DNA of 64,000 bases from Planctomycetota bacterium (GCA_020638795.1 JACKHW010000005.1:248001-312000); one strand, 5' to 3'; positions 55,037-64,000 are shown, counted from the stretch's first letter. Numbers and translations are program-made. The notes: generated from the letters alone by a model not told the origin.

Positions 55037-55414
55037 ATGATCAAGAAGATCGCCTTCGTCAGTCTTCGCTCCAAGGACATCGATGCCGACAAGCGCTTCT
55101 ACGGCGAGCTGCTCGGCTTGAAACTCACGAGCGACCACAAGTTCGAACTCGAGGACGGCACCGCGCGCCAGTGGGTCGAGTTCGATACCCCGGAAGGAAA
55201 GTCGATCGCGATCGAGACGTGCTCACCGCCGGCAACCCCCACGACGCTCGCGCTCGAGACCGACGATATCGAGGCCGAGGTCGCGAGGCTGAAGGCTGCT
55301 GGCGTCGCGTTCGAGGGCGGCATCCAGGACAACAAAGTCTGCAAGATGGCGTGGGCCATCGCTCCCAGTGGGCAAGCCATCATGCTCCATCAGATCGCCC
55401 CGGATCGGGCGTGA
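55037..55414 (+). CDS. VOC-superfamily (glyoxalase/bleomycin-resistance type) protein
   Basis: 125 aa, one VOC domain with paired beta-alpha-beta-beta-beta units: KIAFVSLRSKDIDADKRFYG, ELLGLKLTSDH, RQWVEFDTPEGKSIAIE and DDIEAEVARLKAAGVAFEGG. The usual metal ligands are only partly recognisable (an early His is absent in VSLRSKD; the late Glu/His positions are not certain), so substrate and metal use are unknown. A TACACT box lies 33 nt before the start. It precedes the efflux adaptor gene by 16 nt on the same strand. Confidence 0.85.
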   Translation: MIKKIAFVSLRSKDIDADKRFYGELLGLKLTSDHKFELEDGTARQWVEFDTPEGKSIAIETCSPPATPTTLALETDDIEAEVARLKAAGVAFEGGIQDNKVCKMAWAIAPSGQAIMLHQIAPDRA

Positions 55415-55430
55415 TGGAGTGCGTACGGTC

Positions 55431-56651
55431 ATGATCGGCCGACGCACCGTCACGAGGTCGTGCATCGCGGCTGTCTGCGCCTTTTTTGCTCATGGCCTGG
55501 TTGCCTGCGACTCGGAGTCGAAACTCGAGAAAAGCGACCGAAGAGCGCCGATCCGAATCGTCACGCTCGTCGCAACCGCGCGCGTGCCGGCACCGCGGAC
55601 GATCGAAGTCAGCGGCAAGCTCGAAGCACGCGACGAAGTCCGGCTCGCGATGTCGGTCGGCGGTCGTCTCGCCAAACTCGACATCGACATCGGCGACGTG
55701 GCCGAACGCGGCCGCACGATCGCAGCGCTCGACACGGTCGACTTCGACCTCGAACTCGAGCGCGCTCGCGCCGCGCTCACGACGGCCTGCACGCGACTCG
55801 GCATCACGCCCGAGACCGAGGACGTCGATCTCGAAACGGCCGCACCGGTATCCGAAGCCAAGGCCGTGCTCCAAGAAGCGCGCCTCGCCCGCGAACGGGT
55901 CGCCGCGATGGTCGGAGAGCGGGTCCGCTCCGCCGCGGAACTCGAGGATGCCGAAGCGACGCTCGCCGTCGCCTCGAGCCGCTTGCAGGCTGCCAGGGAC
56001 GAAGTCCGGACTTTTCTCGCCGAAATCGCGCAGCGACGCATCGACGTGCGCACGGCGCAGCGCAGACTCGACGAGGCATCGCTCGAGGCGCCGTGGAACG
56101 GACGCGTCACCGCACGGCATGCGTCCGTTGGCCAGATTCTCGCGCCCGGAGCTCCGGTCGTGACACTGATCCGCGCGGCGCCACTTCGCCTGTCTCTCCA
56201 GGTTCCAGAACTCGAAGCGGATCGCGTGCGCGCCGGTCAGGCGGTGCTCTTCACCGTCGACGGCACCGACTCCACGCTCCATCGCGGCAACGTCGAGCGG
56301 CTCGGTCCGTCGATCGATCGCGCTGCGCGCACGCTCCATGTCGAAGCGGCGGTTCCCGACCCCGAAGACCGCCTACGTCCAGGTAGCTTCTGTCGCGCAC
56401 GCATCGTGATCGACGAACGCGCGACCACGCTCGTCGTGCCGCGTGACGCCGTCACGACGTTCGCAGGGATCGCTCGAGTCTTCGTCGTCGAGACGACCGA
56501 AGCGGGCCTCACGGCCAAGGGCATCGTCGTGACCCCCGGACGCGAGATCGGCGAGCGACTCGAAGTGTTGGACGGCCTCGAGGAAGGCACGCGAGTCGTC
56601 GCGTCCGCCAAGGGCTTGCAGAACGGCAACCGGCTCGAGATCGGCGAGTAG
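55431..56651 (+). CDS. RND efflux periplasmic adaptor (MFP/HlyD) lipoprotein
   Basis: 406 aa. Lipobox LVAC (C26) after CIAAVCAFFAHG. Barrel-sandwich hybrid, alpha-hairpin and beta-barrel domains follow the MFP order: VSGKLEARDEVRLAMSVGGR, LAKLDIDIGDVAERGRTIAA, a coiled-coil hairpin (~100-200), WNGRVTARHASVGQILAPGA and LEVLDGLEEGTRVVASAKGL. It links the RND pump (6 nt downstream) to an outer-membrane channel. No TolC homologue is seen in the window. GTG 55419 is an alternative start. The cargo is not predictable. Confidence 0.9.
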   Translation: MIGRRTVTRSCIAAVCAFFAHGLVACDSESKLEKSDRRAPIRIVTLVATARVPAPRTIEVSGKLEARDEVRLAMSVGGRLAKLDIDIGDVAERGRTIAALDTVDFDLELERARAALTTACTRLGITPETEDVDLETAAPVSEAKAVLQEARLARERVAAMVGERVRSAAELEDAEATLAVASSRLQAARDEVRTFLAEIAQRRIDVRTAQRRLDEASLEAPWNGRVTARHASVGQILAPGAPVVTLIRAAPLRLSLQVPELEADRVRAGQAVLFTVDGTDSTLHRGNVERLGPSIDRAARTLHVEAAVPDPEDRLRPGSFCRARIVIDERATTLVVPRDAVTTFAGIARVFVVETTEAGLTAKGIVVTPGREIGERLEVLDGLEEGTRVVASAKGLQNGNRLEIGE

Positions 56652-56657
56652 CCACGG

Positions 56658-59600
56658 GTGTCGCGCCTCTCCGACGTCTGTATCGATCGACCGGTCTTCG
56701 CGACGATGCTCGTGCTCGCGCTCGTCGTCACCGGGGCCATCGGCTTCGCGTTCTTGCCCGTCGATCGCTATCCGGCCGTCGACCTGCCGACCGTCATCCT
56801 GCGCACCGAACTCCCCGGCGCGGCTCCCGAGGCCGTCGAGATCAGCGTCACGTCGCCGATCGAAGAAGCGGTCAACACCGTCGCCGGCATCGACGAGATG
56901 CGATCGATCTCGGGACCGAGCACGTCGCTCGTCTTGATCACGTTCGACCTCGATCGCGACATCGACCTCGCGGCGCAGGACGTCCGCGATCGAGTCTCGC
57001 AGGCGATGCGGCGCTTGCCCGACGACGTCGAGGCGCCGATCGTCTCCAAGTTCGACAACGACAGCACGCCCGTCATGACGGTCGCGCTCTCGGGCGATCG
57101 TTCGCTACGAGAACTCAGCGAGATCGCCGACAAGCGCGTCAAACGCGTGCTCGAACGCGGTCGCGGCGTCGGCGAAGTGCGCCTCGTCGGTGACGTCAAA
57201 CGCTCGATCAACGTCTGGCTCGACGCAGATCGCCTCGCCGCCTACGACCTCCCTGTGGAAGCCGTCCAGAGTGCGATCGCGCGACAGAACCGCGAAGGCC
57301 CGGGCGGCAACGTCACGACCGACCTCACCGAGCGCTCGCTGCGCACCGTTGGCCGGCTACCCCTCCCGCAAGACTTCGAGGGTCTGACGGTCGTCGAACG
57401 CGACGGTGTGCCGATCAAGCTCCGCGACCTCGGCCGCGTCGAGGACGGGACCGAAGAAGTGCGCTCGACCGCGCGCCTCGACGGGACGCCGGCGGTCGTG
57501 CTCGAAGTTCGTCGCCAGTCGGGCGCCAACACCGTCGCCGTCATCGATGGCGTGAGCAAGGACCTCGACGAACTGCGCGACACGCTCCCGACCGACATTC
57601 GCGTCGAAGTCGTGCGCGACCAGTCGCGCTACATTCGCGCGGCGCTGCACGAGATCGAGTTCCACCTCGTCATCGGGTCGCTCCTCGCGGCGCTCGTCGT
57701 GCTTTGGTTCTTGCGGAGCTTCCGCGCGATGATGATCGCCGGTGTCGCGATCCCGGTATCGGTGATCACGACGTTCGGCGCGATGTGGGCGCTCGGCTTC
57801 ACGCTCAACGGCGTCACGATGCTCGCACTCGTGTTGATGGTCGGCGTCGTGATCGACGATGCGATCGTCATCCTCGAGAACATCCAGCGCTGGGCCGACG
57901 AGAAGAACGTCACCCCGTTCGCGGCAGCGCGCGGCGCGGTCAAGGAGATCGCGCTCGCGGTCATGGCGACGACGTTGAGCCTCGTCGTGATCTTCGTGCC
58001 CGTTTCGTTCATGTCGAGCATCAGCGGGCGCTTCCTCTACCAGTTCGGGATCACGGCGGCGATCTCGGTGATGGTCAGTCTGCTCGTTTCGTTCTCGCTG
58101 ACGCCGTCGATGTGTGCACGGCTCGTTCGTCCCGCGCGACGCGGTCCTACGAACAGCGATCCATCCGAGGACGCAGGTCTCGAAACATCGGAACAACCGC
58201 ATCGTGTTTCGGCCCATGCGTCCCGCGGCAGGCTCGAACGGTGGTACATGCGCATCCTCGAGCGAGCACTGCGCCACCCCCTCCTCGTCTGCATGGCAGC
58301 GCTCGCCGTCATGGCCTCGGTCGTCCCGCTCTATCGCATGGTGCCGCAGGACTACATTCCGAGCGACGTCGACGAGGGCGAGTTCGAGATCCGCGTCAGC
58401 GGTCCGGACTCCGCGAGCGTCGTCGCGATGGATGGCGTCATGCGCCGTATCGAAGACGAACTCGCCGCGATGCCCGTCATCCGTTCGGCGCTCACGACCG
58501 TCGGCGGCGGCTTCTTGAGCGGCGTCGCGACAGGCAGCGTCTACGTGCGCATCGCGCCGCACGAGGAGCGACGCTTCTCGCTCGGCAGGTTGTGGAAGAG
58601 CACGCTCGCCGGCGAGCCGATGGCCGCATTTCGCGACAACGTGACCCAACGCGACATCATGAGTGACGTGCGCAAGCGGCTGCGCGCGCTGCCCGATGTC
58701 CGCGCATCGGTGCGCAATCAGCGCAGCTTCAACATCGGTGGCGGCAACTACGACATCGACTTCGTGATCCGCGGCCCCGACCTTCGTGCACTCGCGGACT
58801 ACACCGAACAGCTCAAGGAGAAGGCGCAGCAACTCGGCGGCATGGTCGACCTCGACACGACGCTACGTCTCGAGCGGCCTGAACTCCGCGTCACGATCGA
58901 CCGCGACCGCGCGGCCGAGCTCGGGATCGAAGCGCAGTCGATCGCGACGACGCTTCGTCTGCTCGTCGGTGGCGCGACCGAGGCTTCGCGCTATCGCGAT
59001 GCTTCGCTCGACGAGGAGTACGACGTGCGCTTGCGCCTACGCGAGGACGACCGCAAGAGTCTCGACTCGATCGGGCGCTTGCCGGTCGCGCGCCCGGGCG
59101 GTGGCACCGTGCGCCTCGATGACCTCGTGACGATCGACGAAGCCGTGACCGCCTCGCGCATCGACAGGCTCGATCGTCAGCGGCAGGCCGCTCTGCGCGG
59201 TTCGCTCGCGCCGGGCGCCGCGCTCGCCGATCGGATCGACGCGTTGCGCGTCGCGGCCGAAGAACTCGGCATGCCCGCTCAGTACACGACGGCCGTGTCC
59301 GGTCGCGCGCGCGAACTCGAGCGTGCGGGCAGTGAGTTCTTCGTCGCGTTCCTGCTGTCGCTCGTGTTCATGTACATGGTGCTTGCGGCGCAATTCGAGA
59401 GCTTCGGCCAACCGCTGATCATCCTGCTCGCGCTGCCGCTCGCCGCGCCGTTCGCGATGCTCTCGCTTTGGGCCTTCGGCCAGACGCTCAACCTCTACTC
59501 GGCGCTCGGTGTGCTCGTGCTCTTCGGCATGGTCAAGAAGAACGCGATCCTCCAGGTCGACCACACCAATCAGCTGTTGCGTGCCGGGAGGCCTGCGCGT

Positions 59601-59825
59601 GAAGCGGTTCTGCAAGGCAGCCGCGACCGTCTGCGGCCGATCCTGATGACGACGTTCGCGTTCGTCGCCGGCATGCTGCCGCTCGCGCTCGGATCGGGGC
59701 CAGGAGCCGAAGAACGCAAGGCGATCGCCGTCGTCGTGATCGGTGGCCAGATGCTCTGCCTCGGCTTCAGCCTCGTGCTGACGCCGGTCGTGCAGTGGCT
59801 CACGCTGCGTCGACGCGCCTCGTGA
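56658..59825 (+). CDS. RND-family multidrug efflux pump (AcrB-like)
   Basis: 1055 aa, standard length. N-terminal SRLSDVCIDRPVFATMLVLAL is typical. TM4 carries the proton-relay Asp pair in LVGVVIDDAIVILENIQRW-type sequence (VVIDDAIVILEN), and TM10 the conserved Lys (FGMVKKNAILQVDH). Two large periplasmic loops follow TM1 and TM7. A ~50-residue low-complexity insert sits in the central loop (TNSDPSEDAGLETSEQ region). GTG start. It forms an efflux operon with the adaptor upstream. Proton-driven export of hydrophobic compounds or metals is expected; no substrate evidence is present. Confidence 0.95.
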   Translation: MSRLSDVCIDRPVFATMLVLALVVTGAIGFAFLPVDRYPAVDLPTVILRTELPGAAPEAVEISVTSPIEEAVNTVAGIDEMRSISGPSTSLVLITFDLDRDIDLAAQDVRDRVSQAMRRLPDDVEAPIVSKFDNDSTPVMTVALSGDRSLRELSEIADKRVKRVLERGRGVGEVRLVGDVKRSINVWLDADRLAAYDLPVEAVQSAIARQNREGPGGNVTTDLTERSLRTVGRLPLPQDFEGLTVVERDGVPIKLRDLGRVEDGTEEVRSTARLDGTPAVVLEVRRQSGANTVAVIDGVSKDLDELRDTLPTDIRVEVVRDQSRYIRAALHEIEFHLVIGSLLAALVVLWFLRSFRAMMIAGVAIPVSVITTFGAMWALGFTLNGVTMLALVLMVGVVIDDAIVILENIQRWADEKNVTPFAAARGAVKEIALAVMATTLSLVVIFVPVSFMSSISGRFLYQFGITAAISVMVSLLVSFSLTPSMCARLVRPARRGPTNSDPSEDAGLETSEQPHRVSAHASRGRLERWYMRILERALRHPLLVCMAALAVMASVVPLYRMVPQDYIPSDVDEGEFEIRVSGPDSASVVAMDGVMRRIEDELAAMPVIRSALTTVGGGFLSGVATGSVYVRIAPHEERRFSLGRLWKSTLAGEPMAAFRDNVTQRDIMSDVRKRLRALPDVRASVRNQRSFNIGGGNYDIDFVIRGPDLRALADYTEQLKEKAQQLGGMVDLDTTLRLERPELRVTIDRDRAAELGIEAQSIATTLRLLVGGATEASRYRDASLDEEYDVRLRLREDDRKSLDSIGRLPVARPGGGTVRLDDLVTIDEAVTASRIDRLDRQRQAALRGSLAPGAALADRIDALRVAAEELGMPAQYTTAVSGRARELERAGSEFFVAFLLSLVFMYMVLAAQFESFGQPLIILLALPLAAPFAMLSLWAFGQTLNLYSALGVLVLFGMVKKNAILQVDHTNQLLRAGRPAREAVLQGSRDRLRPILMTTFAFVAGMLPLALGSGPGAEERKAIAVVVIGGQMLCLGFSLVLTPVVQWLTLRRRAS

Positions 59826-59886
59826 GCGCAAGGGGATTCCCCGACTCGCACGAGCATGCGCGTCTGCGAGCCCTCATGATGCCTTC

Positions 59887-60624
59887 ATGACGGATCCGCA
59901 GGTCGAAGAGTCACCGACAGCACTCGACCCCGAGATTGCCCCCGAGCTCGCTGCCGAGATCGCCGAAAAGAAACTCGCGAAATCGCGGCGTCATGCTCGG
60001 CTCGGCTACCCGATCTTGCGAGCGCTCGTCGCGACGTGGCGCACGGAGTGGCGCGGCCGCGAGCACTTCGCCTTCGAGGGGCCCGATGTGACTCCTGCGG
60101 TCTTGGCGGCGTGGCACGAGTCGCTCTTGCCGGGATCGTTCATCGCTCGTGATCACGGCATGGCGGTCATGATCAGCAAGCACGGCGACGGCGAGATCAT
60201 CGCCAACGTCATGCAGCGCATCGGCTTTCAGCCAGTACGCGGCTCGACGAGCCGCGGCGGCGCCCGCGCACTCGCGGCGATGCTGCGCATTCCCCTCACG
60301 ACGGCACTCGTCATGACGCCAGACGGTCCTCGTGGACCCGCCAGGACGTGTCAGGCCGGAACTCTGATGCTCGCCTCGAAATCCGGTCGCAAGATCCTGC
60401 CGACGGGACTCGCCGCGAGCAGGGCATGGCACGCACGTTCGTGGGACCGGATGATCGTGCCGAAGCCCTTCGCGAAGGTCGTGCTCTTCACGGGCGAGCC
60501 GATCGACATCCCGCCGGGGCTGATGCGCGACGCGGAGGCAGTCGAGCACTGGCGCAAGGTCGTCACGGCGAGCCTCGACGATGCGCGTGCGCAAGCGGCG
60601 GCGATCGTCGCGGGTCGCGCGTGA
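59887..60624 (+). CDS. DUF374-family lysophospholipid acyltransferase-like protein
   Basis: 245 aa. The acyltransferase-type motifs are AAWHESLLPGSFI (H-x4-like block), IGFQPVRGSTSRGG (substrate loop) and VMTPDGPRGPARTCQAG, the signature of the DUF374 group, which is related to LpxL/PlsC-type transferases. It probably acylates a lipid or LPS precursor at the inner membrane face. There is no strong signal or transmembrane helix beyond a short hydrophobic patch. It starts 61 nt after the RND pump stop and is probably transcribed with it. Confidence 0.82.
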   Translation: MTDPQVEESPTALDPEIAPELAAEIAEKKLAKSRRHARLGYPILRALVATWRTEWRGREHFAFEGPDVTPAVLAAWHESLLPGSFIARDHGMAVMISKHGDGEIIANVMQRIGFQPVRGSTSRGGARALAAMLRIPLTTALVMTPDGPRGPARTCQAGTLMLASKSGRKILPTGLAASRAWHARSWDRMIVPKPFAKVVLFTGEPIDIPPGLMRDAEAVEHWRKVVTASLDDARAQAAAIVAGRA

Positions 60625-60693
60625 CGGTTCGGTCGCGTTCCGTCATAGGGCCGCAGACGGGGGAGCGAAGTTCACCTCTCGCCCGTTGCGGGC

Positions 60694-60699
60694 TACGCT
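60694..60699 (+). promoter_or_regulatory. -10-like TACGCT box before the first tandem M28 lipoprotein gene
   Basis: GCTACGCT with the hexamer ending 7 nt before ATG 60707, with no Shine-Dalgarno between. Confidence 0.45.
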
Positions 60700-60706
60700 A
60701 CGCGCA

Positions 60707-61696
60707 ATGCGCATCATGCCTTGGATCCTCACGTTTGCTGTCCTTGCCGTGGTCGGCACGCTCTTGCTCTGCACGTTGACGGCCTGCGGCGACACGGGGC
60801 CGAAGGAGAAGAGCCCGATCGACGGCGCACGAGCGTTCTCCCACGTCAAGGCCATGGTCGACTTCGGGCCGCGGCCGGCGGGTACGGCTGCGCTGCGACA
60901 GAACCGCGACTACATCGTCGACGAGCTGAAGAAGCTCGGCTTGACGCCGAAGGTCGACAGCTTCGAGGATCCGGCGAAGGCACCTGGGATCACGTTCCAC
61001 AACATCGAGTGCGAGATCGCGGGGACCAAGGCGGACGAGAAGCGCATCGTCATTCTCGGCAGTCATTACGACACCAAGAAAACGGACGTCCCGGATCGCC
61101 CTTCGGACGGTCCGGATCACTTCGTCGGCGCCAACGATGCGGCGTCGAGTTCGGGCCTCCTGATCGAACTCGCGCGCTGGCTCGTCGCGAATCCGCTTCC
61201 GTGCCCGACCCTGCTCCTGTGGTTCGACGGCGAAGAGTCGATATCTTGGGAATGGGGAAGCGGTGATCGCGCACTCTTCGGCTCGAAGCACGCGGCCGAC
61301 AAGCTCTCGCGACGCTTCGATCGCAAGCTCGGCCGTAACGTGATCGCGATGGTCTTGCTCGACATGGTCGGCGCCAAGGATCTGCACATCGTCGAGGACA
61401 CCGATTCGTCTCCCGATCTGATTGCGCTCTTCAAGGCGACGGCCAAGGACCTCGGGTACGACAAGCACTTCTTCAAGAGCTCGCTGCCCGTGACCGACGA
61501 CCACGTGCCGTTCAAGCAGCGCGGCGTGCGCGTCATCGATCTGATCCAGTTCGGTGGCAAGGATCAGAACGGCGTGAGTCCGTGGTGGCACACGCACGAG
61601 GACACCCTCGACATCCTGTCGCCGGACAGCCTCTCGATCGTCGGGCACGTCGTCGTGCGGGCGTTGCCGAAGATCGTCGCCGAGGCCGTCAAGTGA
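60707..61696 (+). CDS. M28-family zinc peptidase lipoprotein (first of a tandem pair)
   Basis: 329 aa. Lipobox LTAC (C27) follows WILTFAVLAVVGTLLLC. The M28/glutaminyl-cyclase-like catalytic domain has zinc-binding GSHYDTKKT, GANDAASSSG (bridging Asp), WFDGEESI (Glu), LLDMVGAKDL and the late His in WWHTHEDTLD. All ligands are present. It resembles both peptidases and bacterial glutaminyl cyclases; the fold cannot separate them. The next gene, a paralog, overlaps it by 4 nt (GTGA). Confidence 0.88.
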   Translation: MRIMPWILTFAVLAVVGTLLLCTLTACGDTGPKEKSPIDGARAFSHVKAMVDFGPRPAGTAALRQNRDYIVDELKKLGLTPKVDSFEDPAKAPGITFHNIECEIAGTKADEKRIVILGSHYDTKKTDVPDRPSDGPDHFVGANDAASSSGLLIELARWLVANPLPCPTLLLWFDGEESISWEWGSGDRALFGSKHAADKLSRRFDRKLGRNVIAMVLLDMVGAKDLHIVEDTDSSPDLIALFKATAKDLGYDKHFFKSSLPVTDDHVPFKQRGVRVIDLIQFGGKDQNGVSPWWHTHEDTLDILSPDSLSIVGHVVVRALPKIVAEAVK

Positions 61697-62631
61697 GAGC
61701 GTGGCGCGCCGCGACATGCGCGTTGGTCGCGACCGTGCTCCTCTTCGCATGCGCGAATCGCGCGGGCCGGGTGACAGTGGATCTTCCGCTGCCGACCGAG
61801 GACGATCTAGGCAGACGAGCCTACGCCCACGTCGCGCGCATCGCCGAACTCGGTCCACGACATCCGGGAAGCAAGGCGCGCGAGCGCGCGGCGGATCTGA
61901 TCTTCGCTCGCCTGCGCGCGCTCGACCTCACGCCGATACGCGAGGCGTGGTTCGACGAGCGCGAGAAGATCCGTTTCGAGAACGTTCGATGCCGCCTGCG
62001 CGGCAACACGAACAAGTGCCTGTTGATCACGACGCACTACGACACCAAGCTCGAACTCCCCGAATCGCGCCGGGACGGCAACGGCCCCTTCGTCGGCGTC
62101 AACGACGGAGGTTCGGGAACCGGGCTCCTGCTCGCACTCGCCGAGGAGTTCGCCGCTGCCGGCGCGCGGCGACCGACGCTGGAACTCGTCTGGTTCGACG
62201 GCGAAGAGAGCATCCCCGCCAAGTGGGATCTCGATCGAGCGCTCTACGGATCCCGCGAGTTCGTCCGGCGCCACGTGCAGGACGGACACACGTACGGCGC
62301 GATGATCCTTCTGGACATGGTCGGTGCCAAAGATCTGCGCATCGACCGCGAAGAGAGTTCGTCAAAGGCGCTCTACGCGCCGTTCGAAGCAGCCGTCAAG
62401 AGGCTCGGCTACGACGAGCACTTCTTCCAAACGACGTGCGACGTCGACGACGATCACATCCCGTTCCTCGACGCCGGGCTCCCGTCGATCGACCTGATCC
62501 AATTCGACGAAAACCCGCACTGGCATCGCAACTCGGACACGCTCGAACACGTGTCGCCGCGCTCCCTCGGGATCGTGGGGCGCGTCGTGCTCACGGCGTT
62601 ACCCGCGATCGCGGAGCGCGTATTGCGGTAG
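61693..62631 (+). CDS. M28-family zinc peptidase lipoprotein (second of a tandem pair)
   Basis: 312 aa, clearly related to the preceding gene (both have WFDGEESI and LLDMVGAKDLR/H). Lipobox LLFAC (C20). Zinc ligands: TTHYDTKLE, GVNDGGSG (Asp), WFDGEESI, LLDMVGAKD and a late His in NPHWHRNSDTLEH. GTG start overlapping the previous stop (GTGA). It probably arose by duplication and may act on the same or a complementary set of peptides at the inner membrane. Glutaminyl cyclase activity remains possible. Confidence 0.88.
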   Translation: MRAWRAATCALVATVLLFACANRAGRVTVDLPLPTEDDLGRRAYAHVARIAELGPRHPGSKARERAADLIFARLRALDLTPIREAWFDEREKIRFENVRCRLRGNTNKCLLITTHYDTKLELPESRRDGNGPFVGVNDGGSGTGLLLALAEEFAAAGARRPTLELVWFDGEESIPAKWDLDRALYGSREFVRRHVQDGHTYGAMILLDMVGAKDLRIDREESSSKALYAPFEAAVKRLGYDEHFFQTTCDVDDDHIPFLDAGLPSIDLIQFDENPHWHRNSDTLEHVSPRSLGIVGRVVLTALPAIAERVLR

Positions 62632-62633
62632 TC

Positions 62634-63758
62634 ATGCACATACGCAGGGTCGCCGTCCTTGCTGCCCTCGTATCCGTTGGCGCAAGCGCGTTCATCGCGA
62701 CGTCCTCGTGGATGTTCGCAGGACCGGATTCGATGCCTGTCCGACTCGAAACCGAAGCGAGCACCCAGGGTTCGACTCCACTGGAGCGCTCGGACGGCGC
62801 GCACGTGCGCGAAGCGGACCGTAGCGACGCAGAGGCGGACACGACTGGACGCGTCGAACGAACTCCAAAGGTCCACAACTCTCGAACACAGCTCACGCTG
62901 CGAAACGCACTCACCCGCGAGCCCCTCAGCAACGTCCGGATTCGGATCTCGTGGGACGCGCCGCACCTCACGCCAGAAGCTCGATCGGACCTCAGCCCGC
63001 TGAGCGAAGTCGTCACCGACTCCTTGGGCCGTGCATCGGTATCGGACCTGTTCCCGAGACAAGCGTACCGTTTCGTTGTCGAGATCGATGGCTACTTCGA
63101 CACGACGCTCACGCGTACGCTCGACGAAGCGCACGGCCCGGTCACGATCGATCTCGAACCCTTCGCATCGCTCCGCGTGTTTGCCGAACATCCCGACGGA
63201 ACCCCAGCGAGCCAGACGCCCGTCTTCGTCGCCAGCGACGCCGGCCGAGCGACGAAACTCACCGACGAACACGGAACGTGCACGTTCGAGAACTTGCGCC
63301 CTGGCGACTACCAAGTGACAGCACCCGTGATCGGAGGTCATGCCCAGACGCCTCGCTCGATCACGGTACGCCGCGGCATGCGTGAAGAACTGCGCTTGCC
63401 CGTCGACCGGCTCATCACGATCGTCATCCATGCGGTCGGCCTGCCGCAGCCGTCCGTGACCTCATCGCCAATGTCCATGCGAGACGAGAGTGCGACGCAA
63501 GCGCGAGGCGATGATTGGATCCTGCTCGATGCGTTCCTTGCGCCCCGGGTAGCAACGTCGAGTGCAGACGGCACATGGCGCTTCGATCATGTGGCGAAGG
63601 GAACGTACACCCTCGGAGTCGAGTCCGGTTCGAATCGCTGGACCTCACGGCTCGTCGTCGCGGCGTCTCGAGCGGAAGAGCACTACACAGTGACGTTCGC
63701 GAAGCAGCAACCGACGACATCGATCGATGGCATGCCTCCGACTACGAGGCAGCGATAG
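62634..63758 (+). CDS. Signal-anchored protein with carboxypeptidase-regulatory-like domains
   Basis: 374 aa. Signal anchor (AVLAALVSVGASAFIATSSW), a Ser/Thr/Glu/Arg linker, then two or three beta domains of the regulatory type: TLRNALTREPLSNVRIRIS, YRFVVEIDGYFDTTLTRTL, LRVFAEHPDGTPASQTPVFV and TFENLRPGDYQVTAPVIGG. It is smaller than, but similar in style to, the protein at 32612-35551. It starts 2 nt after the second M28 gene, so it may belong to that operon. Function unknown. Confidence 0.75.
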   Translation: MHIRRVAVLAALVSVGASAFIATSSWMFAGPDSMPVRLETEASTQGSTPLERSDGAHVREADRSDAEADTTGRVERTPKVHNSRTQLTLRNALTREPLSNVRIRISWDAPHLTPEARSDLSPLSEVVTDSLGRASVSDLFPRQAYRFVVEIDGYFDTTLTRTLDEAHGPVTIDLEPFASLRVFAEHPDGTPASQTPVFVASDAGRATKLTDEHGTCTFENLRPGDYQVTAPVIGGHAQTPRSITVRRGMREELRLPVDRLITIVIHAVGLPQPSVTSSPMSMRDESATQARGDDWILLDAFLAPRVATSSADGTWRFDHVAKGTYTLGVESGSNRWTSRLVVAASRAEEHYTVTFAKQQPTTSIDGMPPTTRQR

Positions 63759-63827
63759 CGCCTGGACTCTGCTGCCCCAACGACGAAGACGGGTCGGGTC
63801 CAAGAGGTTGCGATCGAACGCGCGCGC

Positions 63828-64000
63828 TCAGCGCAGTCCGTCGAAACGCAGCCGACGCACACGCACGGGCTCTCGCCCACGAGATGTCGACGGGAGCATG
63901 AGTCCGACTTTGCCCTTCGCCAGTCGTCCGCCCGTTGGAAACGCGAGCGGCGGGATGTCCCCGATGCGCACTTCGATGTCGCGATCGACGGCACGCATCG
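63828..64000 (-). CDS. 3' end of an unidentified minus-strand gene (5' end outside window)
   Basis: A frame entering from the window edge ends with TGA at 63828-63830. The visible 56 residues read VDRDIEVRIGDIPPLAFPTG, GRLAKGKVGLMLPSTSRGRE and PVRVRRLRFDGLR, a regular beta-rich pattern as in the C-terminal strand set of laminin-G/DUF1080-type sandwich domains; this assignment is tentative. An ATG at 63998 exists, but the gene probably starts beyond the window. It converges on the 62634-63758 gene. Confidence 0.5.
   Translation of the reverse strand, partial: MRAVDRDIEVRIGDIPPLAFPTGGRLAKGKVGLMLPSTSRGREPVRVRRLRFDGLR

Noticed and set aside
57357..58832. Long minus-strand frame opposite the RND pump
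   Set aside because: Antisense; His/Arg/Asp-rich and without motifs.
63683..63994. Minus-strand frame of 103 codons at the right edge
   Set aside because: Cys/Ser/Arg-rich without structure; the frame ending at 63828 has regular beta-sheet-like sequence and is more credible.

Overview
The window looks like a piece of a high-GC Gram-negative chromosome, most likely from a deep-branching planctomycete. This is inferred from three things: many secreted proteins that share one C-terminal domain, sigma factors paired with transmembrane regulators, and lipoprotein-rich envelope functions (CotH, FG-GAP, BNR propeller, arylsulfotransferase, M28 peptidases). Hand counts of single 60-nt lines give about 75% GC at 60001 and 57% at 40261 and 41101, so the 40.2-46.2 kb stretch is compositionally different. 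No rRNA, tRNA or CRISPR was recognised.

Layout. 1-13.5 kb (minus strand): a class I fructose-1,6-bisphosphatase cut by the window edge, a secreted M28 peptidase, a secreted C-terminal-domain protein, smc, nrdR, mnmE, and an ECF sigma factor with a very large zinc-finger anti-sigma factor. 13.9-20.4 kb: a HAD phosphatase-like protein, a rhomboid-like pseudoprotease, an arylsulfotransferase-like lipoprotein, spoVR and yhbH (DUF444), and a small membrane protein. 20.5-27.9 kb (plus strand): a secreted DnaJ-type zinc-finger protein, a triple trypsin-domain HtrA protein, threonine synthase, a PTS IIA-like protein and a ClC transporter. 27.9-35.8 kb: a CAP-domain protein, two secreted C-terminal-domain proteins, a large carboxypeptidase-regulatory-like surface protein and a tiny membrane protein.

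35.97-40.13 kb holds the most unusual locus. It is a translationally coupled three-gene cassette: an ECF sigma factor, a membrane anti-sigma/FecR-like protein whose outer domain is a complete serpin, and a Tat/lipoprotein ankyrin-repeat protein. I read it as a candidate protease-sensing signalling system.

40.2-46.2 kb is an accessory patch. An IS481-family element with doubled terminal motifs, plus a perfect 28-bp-arm hairpin, splits a secreted beta-helix gene that sits upstream of, and overlaps, an FG-GAP protein gene. A 7-bp tandem repeat lies near the 5' end of the split gene.

46.3-64 kb: a GFA-family protein, a CotH/lamin-tail protein, a Uma2 nuclease-like protein, a small-protein/nucleotidyltransferase pair, the PrkA kinase (away from spoVR-yhbH), a BNR-type secreted protein, a VOC protein, an RND efflux adaptor and pump, a DUF374 acyltransferase, two tandem M28 lipoproteins, a carboxypeptidase-regulatory-like protein, and the 3' end of a minus-strand gene. 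Several genes have a TANNNT box 4-9 nt before the start codon and no Shine-Dalgarno, which suggests leaderless mRNAs.
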